Of a stretch of 33,236 nucleotides of DNA, positions 21,808 to 30,786 are shown one piece after another. The first letter of the stretch is position 1, and each line of letters opens with the position of its first letter. The DNA is taken from assembly GCA_030655215.1 (NCBI GenBank), contig JAURVZ010000012.1, positions 1 to 33,236 of the forward strand. Reading direction: 5' to 3'. This stretch comes from Pseudolabrys sp. GTDB lineage: Bacteria; Pseudomonadota; Alphaproteobacteria; Rhizobiales; Xanthobacteraceae. The translations under genes were made by a program, and so were the position numbers. The notes beneath the pieces were generated by a model. It was not told the DNA's origin. It did not search any database and was given only the letters and a program-made list of their open reading frames with translations.

Positions 21808-22770
21808 GTGGTCCTTCCCGTGCGCCGTCTCAAAGTGATTATTGCAATTGTTGTCGCTGTCCTCGTGGTGCTGGCCGGCGTCACGCTGGCCGGCACCTGG
21901 GCGATCGAACGCGCCAATCCGCCGACCGGCCGCTTCGTCGATGTCGATGGCGGCCGTCTGCATGTCGTTGAGGTCGGCGCGCCAGATGCGCCGCCGCTTT
22001 TGTTGCTGCACGGCGCCAGCGGCAATCTGAACGATCTGCGGCTGGCGATCGGCGACCGCCTGGCGCAGCGCTACCGCGTTATTCTTGTTGATCGCCCCGG
22101 CCATGGCTGGAGCGACCGTCCCGGCGGCGCCGCCGATGCTCTACCGTCGGCACAGGCCAAACTCATTCATCAGGCTGTAACCAGTCTCGGCATCAAGAAG
22201 CCGATCGTGCTCGGTCATTCGTGGTCCGGCTCATTGGCGACGGCCTATGCGCTGGCCTATCCGGACGACGTGCGCGGGCTCGTCTTGTTGGCGCCGGTGA
22301 CGCATCCGTGGCCGGGCGGCATTGGCTGGATCAACGATGTTGTTGCCATGCCCATCATCGGGCAGTTGACCGCGCGCACCTTGGTGCTGCCGGCCGGCTA
22401 TTTCATGTTGCAGCCCGGCGTGGCTTCCGTGTTCAGGCCGAACACACCGCCGGCCGATTACAACGCACGCACCGGCGTTGCCATGCTACTGCGGCCGAGT
22501 GAGTTCATCGCCAACGCGCAGGATTTGTCGGTGCTGAAGGAGTTCGTGCGCGCGCAATCGCAGCGTTACAGCGAACTGAAGATGCCCGTTGAGATCATTG
22601 CCGGCGACGTAGATCCGGTGGTGTACACCGATGTCCATTCACGCGCGATCGCCCGGCAGGTGCCGCAAGCTGTGCTCACAGTTCTGCCGGGCCTGGGCCA
22701 CATGGTGCAATATACAGCGACCGATCGCGTGATACAGGCGGTCGACGATGTCGCCGCCCGCAGCCGCTAG
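21808..22770 (+). CDS. Membrane-anchored alpha/beta hydrolase
   Basis: The 320-residue protein begins with a basic residue pair and a hydrophobic segment (about residues 9-29), probably a membrane anchor or uncleaved signal. The hydrolase fold follows: LLLLHGASGN with the oxyanion region, VDRPGHGWSDRP, nucleophile Ser138 in VLGHSWSGS, acid Asp269 in AGDVDPVV, and His298 in GLGHMVQY. The catalytic triad is complete. The substrate cannot be told from sequence; epoxide hydrolase, haloperoxidase-like and esterase relatives share this pattern. The start is GTG 21808, or GTG 21820 four codons later. Its stop shares CTAG with the convergent receiver gene. Confidence 0.88.
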   Translation: MVLPVRRLKVIIAIVVAVLVVLAGVTLAGTWAIERANPPTGRFVDVDGGRLHVVEVGAPDAPPLLLLHGASGNLNDLRLAIGDRLAQRYRVILVDRPGHGWSDRPGGAADALPSAQAKLIHQAVTSLGIKKPIVLGHSWSGSLATAYALAYPDDVRGLVLLAPVTHPWPGGIGWINDVVAMPIIGQLTARTLVLPAGYFMLQPGVASVFRPNTPPADYNARTGVAMLLRPSEFIANAQDLSVLKEFVRAQSQRYSELKMPVEIIAGDVDPVVYTDVHSRAIARQVPQAVLTVLPGLGHMVQYTATDRVIQAVDDVAARSR

Positions 22771-23144
22771 TTATGAACCTGTGAGCGTTCGGCTTCGCGC
22801 AGCAGATCAAGCGTTAGCCATGGCTTCGGCATGAACAGCGCCTGATCAGGCAGCTCCTCGGGTAAATCTTTACCCGACGCGACGACGACATGGATATTCG
22901 GGTAATCCTTGGCCGCGACATGCGCGAGTTCCACGCCGGTCATGCTGCCGCTCAGATTGACGTCGGTATACAGCATGGCCATCGAGGAACCGAGTTTATC
23001 CAAAACCTCGACTGCGGTCTCCGCGCTTTCGCATTGGATGACGCCCATGTCGCATTCTTCCAGCAACAGCGACACCAGCTCGCGCTGCATCTCGTCGTCT
23101 TCCACTACCAGTGCAATTGGTTTGAATGGTGTTGATTGACCCAT
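22767..23144 (-). CDS. Single-domain response regulator receiver protein
   Basis: The 125-residue protein is a lone receiver domain. The acidic pocket is VVEDDEMQRE, the phosphoacceptor is Asp61 in MLYTDVNLSGSMTG, and PKPW near residue 106 holds the conserved lysine. There is no output domain, so it likely relays phosphate or binds a partner. It lies 108 bases downstream of the antiporter gene on the same strand. No histidine kinase is present in the window, so its cognate sensor is unknown. Confidence 0.87.
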   Translation of the reverse strand: MGQSTPFKPIALVVEDDEMQRELVSLLLEECDMGVIQCESAETAVEVLDKLGSSMAMLYTDVNLSGSMTGVELAHVAAKDYPNIHVVVASGKDLPEELPDQALFMPKPWLTLDLLREAERSQVHN

Positions 23145-23252
23145 CGGTCGCCCTCCGTTGGTTTGAACACCCTAGGGCAATGCGGACCGCTGGAGATCGT
23201 TTCGGATGGAACCGCAATAAGCAACAATCGTGCGCGCAGGTTCCGCGCCGTG

Positions 23253-25067
23253 TTATCGTTTGGTTTCAGCAGGCCGCCGTGTTTTGCGGCGCACTGCGTG
23301 CGTCGTGCTATCGGCCTGCACTTTACCAGCGGCTTGCTGTAATTCACGGCGGAATTCGTCGCGCTTCTCGTGGATCGACGCGATCACCAATCCGCTTGGA
23401 CGGCCGAGACCGAACAACGCCGCTTCGGAAAGCTGCAGGCTCGCTTCGATTGTTTCCGGCACAGCATCCGTGACGCCGATGGCATAGAGATGCCGCGCAT
23501 GCGACGCGTCGCGCGCACGCGAGACGATGACCACATCGCTGCGCAGCGCGCGCACCTGCCGCACGATCTCGTCAATCGCTGCCGTCGATGACACGGAAAC
23601 GATCACCGCCTTGGCGGTCATGACGCCGCAACTCGTCAGGAATTCCGGCTTGGTCGCATCGCCATAATAAACCTGTCGGCCGCTGCGCCTTTGTTCGGGC
23701 ACGGCGCGCGCGTCATTGTCGATGGCCAGATAACGAATATTGTTCTGGTCGAGCAGCGAGCACACAACCTGGCCGACGCGGCCATGGCCGATGACGATGG
23801 CATGTTCGGTCGTCGCCTCCGGTGCAATCGCCAGTTCCGGATCGGGCACCTCAGCGGCCTTGAACTTCGGCGCAATGCGGCGCGCCACCAGCGCCAGCAC
23901 CGGAATGAGCGCCATGGTGATCGATGTCACCGCCAGGATGAAGGCCGCCACCGGCGCCTCGATCAGCCCGAGCGCCGCCGCCATGCCGACCGCGACGAAA
24001 GCGAATTCGCCGCCCGGTCCGAGCAGGATGCCGGTTTCAATCGCCGCCGGCCAGGGCAGGCGGAACAGCCGGGCCGAGCCGATCAACAATGCTGCCTTGA
24101 TGCCGATCAAACCGACGACCGACAACAACAGCCACAGCGGATCGCGCGCAATCTCGCGGAAATCGATGTTCATGCCGACGGTGAAGAAGAACACGCCAAG
24201 CAGCAGGCCCTTGAACGGCGCGATGGTGGTCTCGATTGCCTTGCGGAATTCGGTTTCCGCCAAAACCAGGCCGGCGATGAAAGCGCCGAGCGCCATCGAC
24301 ATGCCGGCCATCGCGGCGGCAACGCCGGTGCCGATGATGACGAACAAGGTCGCGGCGACGAACAGTTCCGACGACTTCGACGACGCCACCAGCCGGAACA
24401 GCGGGCGCAACATGACGCGGCCGACGATGAAGATGCCGACCACGGCAATGGCCGCATTCATCAGCGCCAGCAGCAGGCTGGTCACCAGCGAACTGCCATT
24501 GCTGGCGCCTAACAGCGAGATGAACACCAGCAGCGGGATGACCGCGAGATCCTGTGCGATCAAAACAGAGAAACTGGTGCGGCCTGTCGTTGTCGACATG
24601 CGGCCCTGGTTCGACAGCACCTCGATGACGATCGCCGTCGACGACAGCGCCAGACAGGCGCCGAGGATCGTCGCCACTGCCGGCGAGTTGCCGAATTGAT
24701 AGGCGATGGCGCCGATGACCGCGGTCGATGCCACGATCTGCATGCTGCCGAGGCCGAACACCAGCCGCCGCATCGCCTTCAGGCGCTCGAAGGACAATTC
24801 CATGCCGATTAGGAACAGCAGGAAGACGACGCCGAGTTCGGCAATGCCGGCGACATTGTCCGCGTCAACGACGGTGAACCAGTACAGCGCGGGAAATGCG
24901 GTGATCAGCGAGCCGAGGCCAAGCGGCCCGAGTATAGCGCCGGCCGTGAGATAGCCGAGAACCGGGCTGATGCCGAGGCGGCGGACCACAGGAACAACAA
25001 TGCCGGCCGTGCCGAGCACGACCAGCGCATCGCTATAGGCTGCAATATTGAACGCCGCCGCCGCCAT
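23253..25067 (-). CDS. Monovalent cation:proton antiporter-2 (CPA2), KefB/KefC-like
   Basis: The 604-residue protein has about a dozen membrane segments in residues 1-395. They include FLLFLIGMELSFERLK, LSSTAIVIEVL, FSVLIAQDLAVIPLLV with the conserved Gln172-Asp173, FFFTVGMNID and GPGGEFAFV. A cytosolic RCK/TrkA-N domain begins near residue 420 with the dinucleotide motif VIGHGRVGQV, followed by YYGDATKPEFL. This is the design of the glutathione-gated K+/H+ antiporters KefB and KefC, which acidify the cell during electrophile stress. No KefF/KefG ancillary gene is adjacent. AGGAGA precedes the ATG by 4 bases. The long plus-strand frames opposite this gene are shadows. Confidence 0.92.
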   Translation of the reverse strand: MAAAAFNIAAYSDALVVLGTAGIVVPVVRRLGISPVLGYLTAGAILGPLGLGSLITAFPALYWFTVVDADNVAGIAELGVVFLLFLIGMELSFERLKAMRRLVFGLGSMQIVASTAVIGAIAYQFGNSPAVATILGACLALSSTAIVIEVLSNQGRMSTTTGRTSFSVLIAQDLAVIPLLVFISLLGASNGSSLVTSLLLALMNAAIAVVGIFIVGRVMLRPLFRLVASSKSSELFVAATLFVIIGTGVAAAMAGMSMALGAFIAGLVLAETEFRKAIETTIAPFKGLLLGVFFFTVGMNIDFREIARDPLWLLLSVVGLIGIKAALLIGSARLFRLPWPAAIETGILLGPGGEFAFVAVGMAAALGLIEAPVAAFILAVTSITMALIPVLALVARRIAPKFKAAEVPDPELAIAPEATTEHAIVIGHGRVGQVVCSLLDQNNIRYLAIDNDARAVPEQRRSGRQVYYGDATKPEFLTSCGVMTAKAVIVSVSSTAAIDEIVRQVRALRSDVVIVSRARDASHARHLYAIGVTDAVPETIEASLQLSEAALFGLGRPSGLVIASIHEKRDEFRRELQQAAGKVQADSTTHAVRRKTRRPAETKR

Positions 25068-25141
25068 CAGGTCTCCTGAGCGCTAGTGCGCTGCGGACTA
25101 CCATAGCGGAAATGAGGGAAGTGCGAGACTTTATCAGCGTC

Positions 25142-26386
25142 TCAGGCCACCTGCCTGCTCGACAATTCGAGATGGCGCCGGACGAGAAGCGACAAATCGT
25201 CGGCATCGACGGCGCAGCCATTGATGAAGGAGGAACGGCGGCGGCGCTGAAACACCAGCCCGAGCACATACAGGCCGGGCGAAGCCGTCACGCCACCGTC
25301 ATGGATGATTTCACCGGATGAAGCGAGAACCGGCACCTTCAACCAGGGATAGCGCTGGGTGTATCCGGTCGCCCAGACGACGGTGCCGATGCCCTCGCGC
25401 CGCAGATCGAGTTGCAAGGCGTCGCCACTGGTGAGAACCGGCCGCCTTGCTTCCGGGTCCGCCGCTGGCACAGCGATTCCGTTGGCATCGATCGCGTCGT
25501 CAATCCGGTCCAACATGCGCAAAAGGCGGCGGTGGGATGCGGCCGTCGTCTCCGCCAGATCGCCGGCGAAAGACACCTTGGCGCCGTCGATTGCCCGAAG
25601 ACGTCCGGCAAGACGGACGCCGGTCCGGCTGAGCGTGCCAAGATTGAGGCTGCGATTGTCTGCGCGGCCGACCAATTGCAGCGATGGCGAACGCCGTGCG
25701 GCCTCGATATTGCCGGCCTCGGAAGCGAGGTCGTCGAGCACGCCGGCCATTTCAAGTTTGTCGAAGATGTCGCCGCCGCGATAACGGCGCGGCGCGCGCG
25801 TGTGATCGCCGACGGCGAGCGTCACCGGCCGGCCCGAGGCCTGGATCTCTTCGGCCAGTTGCAGGCCGGTCGAGGCGGCGCCGACAACGAGAACGCCGCC
25901 CGGCGGCAGTTGTGCCGGCGTGCGGTATTGCGACGGCGACAGCTGCAGGATGTTCGGCGCCAGCGCCGCGGCCATGGCCGGGCGATGCGGCGTGTCGCAG
26001 GCGCCGGTGGCGATGACGACGGCGCGGGCGTGCCAGCGCCCGGCATTGGTCGAGACGCGATAACCGCTGCCGCATCGCTCCACCTGTGTGACCTCGACAC
26101 CGGAGATCACCGGCGTGTCGATCGTCTCGGCATAAAGCTGCAGGTACGAACCGAAGGACTGCGCCGGCATGAAGCTGTCCGGATCGCCCGCATGCGGCAG
26201 TCCGGGCAGCGCGCTTTGTGCATTGGTCGACAGCAGATGTAGCGAATGCCAGCGTTCGGAAAACCAGCGCTCGCCAATGCGTCCCCGCTCGAGAACGAGA
26301 TGCTCGATGCCTTGCGCGGTCAGGCTGCGGCTCATCGCCAGGCCAGCCTGACCGCCACCAATAATGATGACTTCGGGGTTGCGCAT
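25142..26386 (-). CDS. Flavin-containing monooxygenase-like FAD/NAD(P) oxidoreductase
   Basis: The 414-residue enzyme has an N-terminal FAD-binding motif IIIGGGQAGLAMS (residues 7-19). It continues with RIGERWFSERWHSLHLLS, typical of Class B monooxygenases. The NAD(P)-binding motif is VLVVGAASTGLQLAEE (about 165-180). The C-terminal VVWATGYTQRYPWL is the ATG motif of this group, and SPGLYVLGL precedes the tail. It probably hydroxylates or oxygenates a soft nucleophile or ketone, but the substrate is unknown. The OsmC gene ends 7 bases before its ATG, so the two are in one operon. Regulation by the divergent AraC protein at 27801 is likely. Confidence 0.9.
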   Translation of the reverse strand: MRNPEVIIIGGGQAGLAMSRSLTAQGIEHLVLERGRIGERWFSERWHSLHLLSTNAQSALPGLPHAGDPDSFMPAQSFGSYLQLYAETIDTPVISGVEVTQVERCGSGYRVSTNAGRWHARAVVIATGACDTPHRPAMAAALAPNILQLSPSQYRTPAQLPPGGVLVVGAASTGLQLAEEIQASGRPVTLAVGDHTRAPRRYRGGDIFDKLEMAGVLDDLASEAGNIEAARRSPSLQLVGRADNRSLNLGTLSRTGVRLAGRLRAIDGAKVSFAGDLAETTAASHRRLLRMLDRIDDAIDANGIAVPAADPEARRPVLTSGDALQLDLRREGIGTVVWATGYTQRYPWLKVPVLASSGEIIHDGGVTASPGLYVLGLVFQRRRRSSFINGCAVDADDLSLLVRRHLELSSRQVA

Positions 26387-26393
26387 CGGAGGT

Positions 26394-26993
26394 TCAGTTC
26401 AACGCGCTGGTGGTGACGCCGATGGTGACCGGCGCGCCATTGGTGAGCATGTCGAACACCGCGGAGCGCGCCTTCGCCTGCATGGCGATATCCTTGAGCT
26501 TCTCCGGCGGTGCGCCGCCCTCAATGGCGATGGCCACGCGGATGCCCTGGAAGCCGTTGCGCACATCCTTCGACAGACCGAGGATGCCGCGCAGGTCGAT
26601 GTCGCCCTCGATGGTGACGTCGGCTTTGTCGAGCTTGATGCCGCGCGCCGCCGAGATATTGCCAATGCCGCCGATCAGGCAGGACGCCAGCGCATGCAGC
26701 ACCCATTCAACCGGGGTCGGCGCCGCATCGGCGCCGCACAAAACGGCCGGATGATCGCCCGCCGCGCGGTAGGGGACGACATGGGTGTGTTCGCCGCCGG
26801 CGCCGAAGAAGCCGTGCATCGTCACTTCGCTTTGCGTGCCGGTGACCCAGCGGCCGCGCGCACGAAATTTGAATTTGGCAAGGTCAGGCTGCGCGCCAAC
26901 GGCGCTGATCGTGGCCAGCAGGTTCGGCGTATCGACGCCGTTCATCGGAACAGGCGTGCGCGCGGGCTTCCTGGCGGTCGCTGATGTCGTCAT
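26394..26993 (-). CDS. OsmC-family protein
   Basis: The 199-residue protein matches the OsmC/Ohr fold. After an N-terminal extension of about 40 residues come WVTGTQSEVTMHGFFGAGGE, then TPVEWVLHALASCLIGGIGN with Cys105 in the conserved helix position, and a C-terminal sheet ending VTIGVTTSALN. A second cysteine, Cys86, lies in AVLCGADAAP just before that helix. Ohr/OsmC proteins reduce organic hydroperoxides through a cysteine pair; the unusual spacing here suggests a distinct subgroup or a changed role. It lies 34 bases after the DUF3455 gene and 7 bases before the flavin monooxygenase gene. Confidence 0.88.
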   Translation of the reverse strand: MTTSATARKPARTPVPMNGVDTPNLLATISAVGAQPDLAKFKFRARGRWVTGTQSEVTMHGFFGAGGEHTHVVPYRAAGDHPAVLCGADAAPTPVEWVLHALASCLIGGIGNISAARGIKLDKADVTIEGDIDLRGILGLSKDVRNGFQGIRVAIAIEGGAPPEKLKDIAMQAKARSAVFDMLTNGAPVTIGVTTSALN

Positions 26994-27027
26994 GGTCTTG
27001 GTCCTTTTGTAGTTGATCGCTGAGTTG

Positions 27028-27651
27028 TCAGTTGGGTTCGCGAACGAACGTGTAGTCGGCGCTGTAGGGCACGCTGGTGAGCGCGCCGGCCGTGCCGCAC
27101 GCGCCTTCGAGCGTGCCGCCTTGGGTGTTGAGGCGTTGGATCGCGGTAACGGAGGTGAGCTGTCCGCTGCCGCTGTGCGAGGTCACGGCAAGTTTCAGCA
27201 ACGGAATGTCGTTGGCGGTTGCGCCCGGCGCGCGCCCGGCCGCTTTCGCGGTCACCGCGCTGCCGTCGTTAAATTCCCAGCCGGGGCCGGCATAATGCCA
27301 GCCGACGGTCCTGCCGTTGACAAGCAAGGTCGCGACCGGCTCGCGAAATTGCCAGGCGAGTTTGCCGCTTGCGTCAGCCTTGCATTCGTAGACCTGCGCG
27401 CCTTTCGCATTGACGGTCGCAATGACGGATGCGCCCGGCATGGCGATGGCGGCGGGCAGTTCGGCTTTTGCCTGCGTCGTGCCAACGAAAACAAGCGGCA
27501 GGGCGATAAGGATGGCGATGACGCTGCGGGCACGCTTTGGCGTGACGGCGTTGCGGATGGCGTGGCCGCGAAGCGTGGCTGCCCGCGTGCGATAGAAGTC
27601 AAAGTCGATGGTCCCGTCGCCATGGCGGCGGGCCGAAAAGGTCTGGGACAT
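27028..27651 (-). CDS. DUF3455-family protein with N-terminal membrane segment
   Basis: The 207-residue protein has an N-terminal basic stretch, then a hydrophobic segment (about residues 44-58, VIAILIALPLVFVG) ending TQAKA, which may act as a late signal peptide. The mature part matches DUF3455: GAQVYECKADASGKLAWQFR, TVGWHYAGPGWEFNDGSAVT, NDIPLLKL and IQRLNTQGGTLEGACG with two cysteines. The function is not established. Family members are often exported and stress-associated in proteobacteria. Its start faces the AraC regulator gene across 149 bases. It heads the DUF3455-OsmC-monooxygenase unit. Confidence 0.82.
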   Translation of the reverse strand: MSQTFSARRHGDGTIDFDFYRTRAATLRGHAIRNAVTPKRARSVIAILIALPLVFVGTTQAKAELPAAIAMPGASVIATVNAKGAQVYECKADASGKLAWQFREPVATLLVNGRTVGWHYAGPGWEFNDGSAVTAKAAGRAPGATANDIPLLKLAVTSHSGSGQLTSVTAIQRLNTQGGTLEGACGTAGALTSVPYSADYTFVREPN

Positions 27652-27723
27652 GATACAAAGTCGCTTCTGTTGATGAATGGGTGCGGAAGCCCATGTGGCG
27701 CCGCGATTGGCGACCGTGTATTG

Positions 27724-27749
27724 TTGCGCGAGTATTTTGCGAATGATCG
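27724..27749. promoter_or_regulatory. Direct-repeat candidate site between DUF3455 and araC-type genes
   Basis: TTGCG occurs at 27724-27728 and again at 27737-27741 with 13-base periodicity, in the AT-richer middle of the 149-base divergent region. AraC-family proteins often bind such tandem half-sites. The match is short and could be chance. Confidence 0.25.
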
Positions 27750-27800
27750 CGTGTCCGGATCACCTGACCGATCGTCCAAAACTGCCGCCAGGGCATCACG

Positions 27801-28787
27801 ATGGATCCGTTGTCAGACCTGTTGAACGCGGTGCGCTTGACCGGCGGCGTTTTCCTGTCGGCGCATTTCACCGCGCCGTGGTGCGTCAATGTCGCGATGT
27901 CGGCGCGTGATTGCGCGCCGTATCAGATCAAGCCGACGCACATCATTGCCTTCCACGTCGTGACAGAAGGTAAATTGCTGGTCGCGCTTGAAGGTGAGCC
28001 GATGCTCGAAGTCGGCGCCGGCGAGATTGTGCTGTTTCCGCAGAACGATCCGCACTGGCTTGCCGATAAAGAAGGTCTTGAGCCGGTCAGCGCCCGGCAT
28101 CTCATCCAGAAGTCGACGGACGGCGGGCCGCACCAGATCCGTTATGGCGGCGATGGCGCGAGCACGCGCGTGGTCTGCGGCTTCCTCGCCAGTGACCTGG
28201 ATTACAACCCGTTACTGGCGACCTTGCCGAAGTTGCTGAAGATCGACATCAGGCGCGGCGCGTCGCGGGAATGGATCGAGGCATCAGTGCGGTTTGCCGC
28301 CGGCGAACTGGCGGCGGGCCGGCTGGCCTCATCGGGTGTCATGACAAGGCTGTCGGAGTCGCTGCTGACGGAAGCAGTGCGGCAATACTCGGCAGAACTG
28401 GGTGAGGCCGATGTCGGCTGGCTCAAGGGCGTGCGCGATCCGCAGATTGGCCGCGCGCTGGCGCTGATGCATCAGAAGCTTGCCGAACCATGGTCGACCG
28501 ATGTACTGGCCGCCAAGGTGGCGCTGTCGCGCAGTGCCTTCGTCGAGCGCTTCAGCTCGCTCATCGGTATGCCGCCGATCCGCTACCTCACAGTGTGGCG
28601 CCTGCAAACCGCAAAACTCTATCTGCGCGAAAGCAAGACCATCGCGCAGGTGGCGCATGCGGTGGGTTATGAGTCGGTCGAGGCTTTCAGCCGCGCGTTC
28701 AAGCGCGAATATGGCGTGTCACCGGCGCAATGGCGAGATCAGCAAATGGCCGGCGCTCAATCGCCTGCGTCGCCGGCACCAACATAA
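27801..28787 (+). CDS. AraC-family transcriptional regulator with cupin sensor domain
   Basis: The 328-residue protein has an N-terminal cupin-type sensor (about residues 1-190) with HIIAFHVVTEGKLLVALEGE, then EVGAGEIVLFPQNDPHWLAD. The C-terminal AraC DNA-binding domain (about 210-315) has two helix-turn-helix motifs, AAKVALSRSAFVERFSSLIG and KTIAQVAHAVGYESVEAFSR, followed by AFKREYGVSPAQWR. It probably activates the divergent DUF3455-OsmC-monooxygenase unit in response to a small ligand. Its 3' end overlaps the convergent pyruvate kinase gene by 31 bases. Family placement is secure; ligand and targets are inference. Confidence 0.92.
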   Translation: MDPLSDLLNAVRLTGGVFLSAHFTAPWCVNVAMSARDCAPYQIKPTHIIAFHVVTEGKLLVALEGEPMLEVGAGEIVLFPQNDPHWLADKEGLEPVSARHLIQKSTDGGPHQIRYGGDGASTRVVCGFLASDLDYNPLLATLPKLLKIDIRRGASREWIEASVRFAAGELAAGRLASSGVMTRLSESLLTEAVRQYSAELGEADVGWLKGVRDPQIGRALALMHQKLAEPWSTDVLAAKVALSRSAFVERFSSLIGMPPIRYLTVWRLQTAKLYLRESKTIAQVAHAVGYESVEAFSRAFKREYGVSPAQWRDQQMAGAQSPASPAPT

Positions 28788-30190
28788 GCAATGCGCAACA
28801 TGTTGGTCGCGCCGGGCGTGCCGAGCGGCACACCAGCGACGACGATGACGCGCTGCCCCGATTTGGCAAAGCCTTCCTTGAAGGCAATGCGGCAGGCGCG
28901 GTCGACCATGTCGTCCTGGTCGTGCGCATCTTCGGTGACGACGCAATGCACGCCCCACGCCACCGATAGACGCCGGCCCGTCGCCATGTTCGGCGACAGT
29001 GCGACGACCGGCGGCCGCGGGCGCTCGCGCGCAACACGCAATGCGGTCGAGCCGGACGATGTCCAGCAGATAACGGCAGCGAGGTCGAGCGTGTCGGCGA
29101 TGTGACGCGCGGCATCGGCGATGGCGTCGGCGCCGGTCGGCTCCGGCTTGGAGCGCTGCGCATCGATGATGCTGCGGAACAGGTTCTCGCTTTCGATTTC
29201 CTCGGCGATCCGGTTCATCGTGCCGACCGCTTCAATCGGGAATTGCCCGGCCGCCGATTCCGCCGAGAGCATCACCGCATCGGCGCCTTCGAAGATGGCA
29301 GTGGCGACGTCGGAAACTTCAGCGCGCGTCGGCACCGGCGATGAAATCATCGACTCCAGCATCTGCGTCGCGACAACAACCGGCTTGCCGGCGGCGCGCG
29401 CCATGCGCGTCATCAGCTTCTGCACGCCGGGAACTTTCTCAAGCGGCATTTCAACGCCGAGATCGCCGCGCGCCACCATCAGCGCATCGGCAATTTCGAG
29501 AATCTCGGCAAGCCGTGTCACCGCTTGCGGCTTTTCGATCTTGGCCATCAGCAAAGCGCGGCCGCGCGTCAGCTTCTTGGCTTCAGCGACGTCTTCCGGA
29601 CGCTGCACGAAGGACAGCGCCACCCAGTCGACGCCGGCCTCTAACGCCGCTTCGAGATCCGAAATATCCTTGGCCGCCAAGGCAGACACCGGAATGGTCG
29701 AATCCGGAACGCTGACGCCTTTGCGGTCGGACAGCTTGCCGCCGACGACAACCTGCGTCGTGACCCGGCTCGGCGCCACCTCGGTTACTGTCAGCCGCAC
29801 CTTGCCATCGTCGATCAGCAACGTATGGCCGGGCTGCACGGCCGCGAGAATTTCGGGATGCGGCAGATAGATGCGATCGGTGCCGCCGATTTCTGGATTT
29901 GAATCGAGCACGACGATGTCGCCGGTCTTCACCGTGATCGAGCCGTCCTTGATGGTGCCGAGCCGCAGCTTCGGTCCCTGCAGATCGCAAAGAATGCCGA
30001 TCGGACGATCGGTCTCTTTCTCGACGCCGCGGATCATGGCGATCAACTCGCGCATGCGATCCTGGCTGGTATGGCTCATATTGATGCGGAAGACGTCAGC
30101 GCCGGCAGCGAACAGTTTACCGATCATCTCCGCATTGGAGGAGGCGGGGCCGAGAGTAGCGACAATCTTGGCGCGGCGCAGGCGTCTCAT
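28757..30190 (-). CDS. pyk: Pyruvate kinase
   Basis: The 477-residue enzyme transfers phosphate from phosphoenolpyruvate to ADP, the last step of glycolysis. It begins MRRLRRAKIVATLGPASSNA. Key motifs are FRINMSHTS (Arg35, Asn37, Ser39), CDLQGPKLR, the catalytic lysine Lys217 in LLMAKIEKPQ with metal ligand Glu219, and VARGDLGVEMP with Asp243. VVVATQMLESM and MLSAESAAGQFPIEAV also occur, the latter with SAESA rather than the more common SGETA. The length is normal. The start overlaps the DUF1036 stop by 4 bases (ATGA), and glycerate kinase lies upstream in the same unit. Confidence 0.97.
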   Translation of the reverse strand: MRRLRRAKIVATLGPASSNAEMIGKLFAAGADVFRINMSHTSQDRMRELIAMIRGVEKETDRPIGILCDLQGPKLRLGTIKDGSITVKTGDIVVLDSNPEIGGTDRIYLPHPEILAAVQPGHTLLIDDGKVRLTVTEVAPSRVTTQVVVGGKLSDRKGVSVPDSTIPVSALAAKDISDLEAALEAGVDWVALSFVQRPEDVAEAKKLTRGRALLMAKIEKPQAVTRLAEILEIADALMVARGDLGVEMPLEKVPGVQKLMTRMARAAGKPVVVATQMLESMISSPVPTRAEVSDVATAIFEGADAVMLSAESAAGQFPIEAVGTMNRIAEEIESENLFRSIIDAQRSKPEPTGADAIADAARHIADTLDLAAVICWTSSGSTALRVARERPRPPVVALSPNMATGRRLSVAWGVHCVVTEDAHDQDDMVDRACRIAFKEGFAKSGQRVIVVAGVPLGTPGATNMLRIAYVGAGDAGD

Positions 30191-30744
30191 CGTCTCAAGC
30201 CTTCTCTGCCGTCTTGCGGCGTTTGCGGCGCGTTGGACGGCGGTCGTGTCGGGCCGCTCGGCGTTCGCGATTGCAGCGGGCGGTCAGGCGGTTGTTCGGC
30301 GGTGTCGGTCAGTTGCACCGTCCAGGAGCGCTGTTCATTGGTATCGACTTCAAAATAGCCGGTCCTGTCATAGCCGCGCGCCAGACAGTTCTCGGTGCCG
30401 CGAATGGTAAATTCCTTTTCTCTCGAACACATGAATGCGTGTCCGGACCACTCGCCGCCGCGGTCGTAATCCACAGCATAGATATAATAATAACGGGCAA
30501 CCAGTTCGCCGCGCAGCAGGGTGTCGCAGGTGCGGGCCGACACGTTCCACCAGCCTTCGGTGATCCAGCCTTCGGCATCCTTGTAACCGAGCGCCACGCC
30601 GACCCGGCCGCCGGTGTTGTTGCAAAGCCGGAAGTCGGCCATCGCCGGAAAAGTGAGCGCGCCGAGCAGCACCGCCAGCAGCACGGTGCGCGCGATCAGG
30701 CCGGACAGGCAGCGTCGGACGGTGGTGGAGAGCAATACGGTCAC
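30187..30744 (-). CDS. Exported DUF1036-family protein
   Basis: The 185-residue protein has a signal peptide (hydrophobic core LIARTVLLAVLLGALTFPAM) cleaved near MADF at about residue 36. The DUF1036 domain follows, with FRLCNNTGGRVGVALGYKD, GWITEGWWNVSARTCDTLLR, YYYIYAVDYDRGGEW and FTIRGTENCLARGYDRTGYF, and four or more cysteines that may form disulfides. A Pro/Arg-rich tail of about 40 residues ends the protein. The function of DUF1036 is unknown. It lies 42 bases after the glycerate kinase gene and overlaps pyk by 4 bases, so an exported protein sits inside a central-metabolism operon. Confidence 0.88.
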   Translation of the reverse strand: MTVLLSTTVRRCLSGLIARTVLLAVLLGALTFPAMADFRLCNNTGGRVGVALGYKDAEGWITEGWWNVSARTCDTLLRGELVARYYYIYAVDYDRGGEWSGHAFMCSREKEFTIRGTENCLARGYDRTGYFEVDTNEQRSWTVQLTDTAEQPPDRPLQSRTPSGPTRPPSNAPQTPQDGREGLRR

Positions 30745-30786
30745 GCGTTCGCTTGGTGGTCTGGATGGGGCCGAATCGCTGGCCGA

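Noticed and set aside
23691..24699. Two plus-strand frames of 273 and 319 residues
   Set aside because: Antisense to the antiporter gene; low-complexity composition reflects complementary membrane-segment codons.
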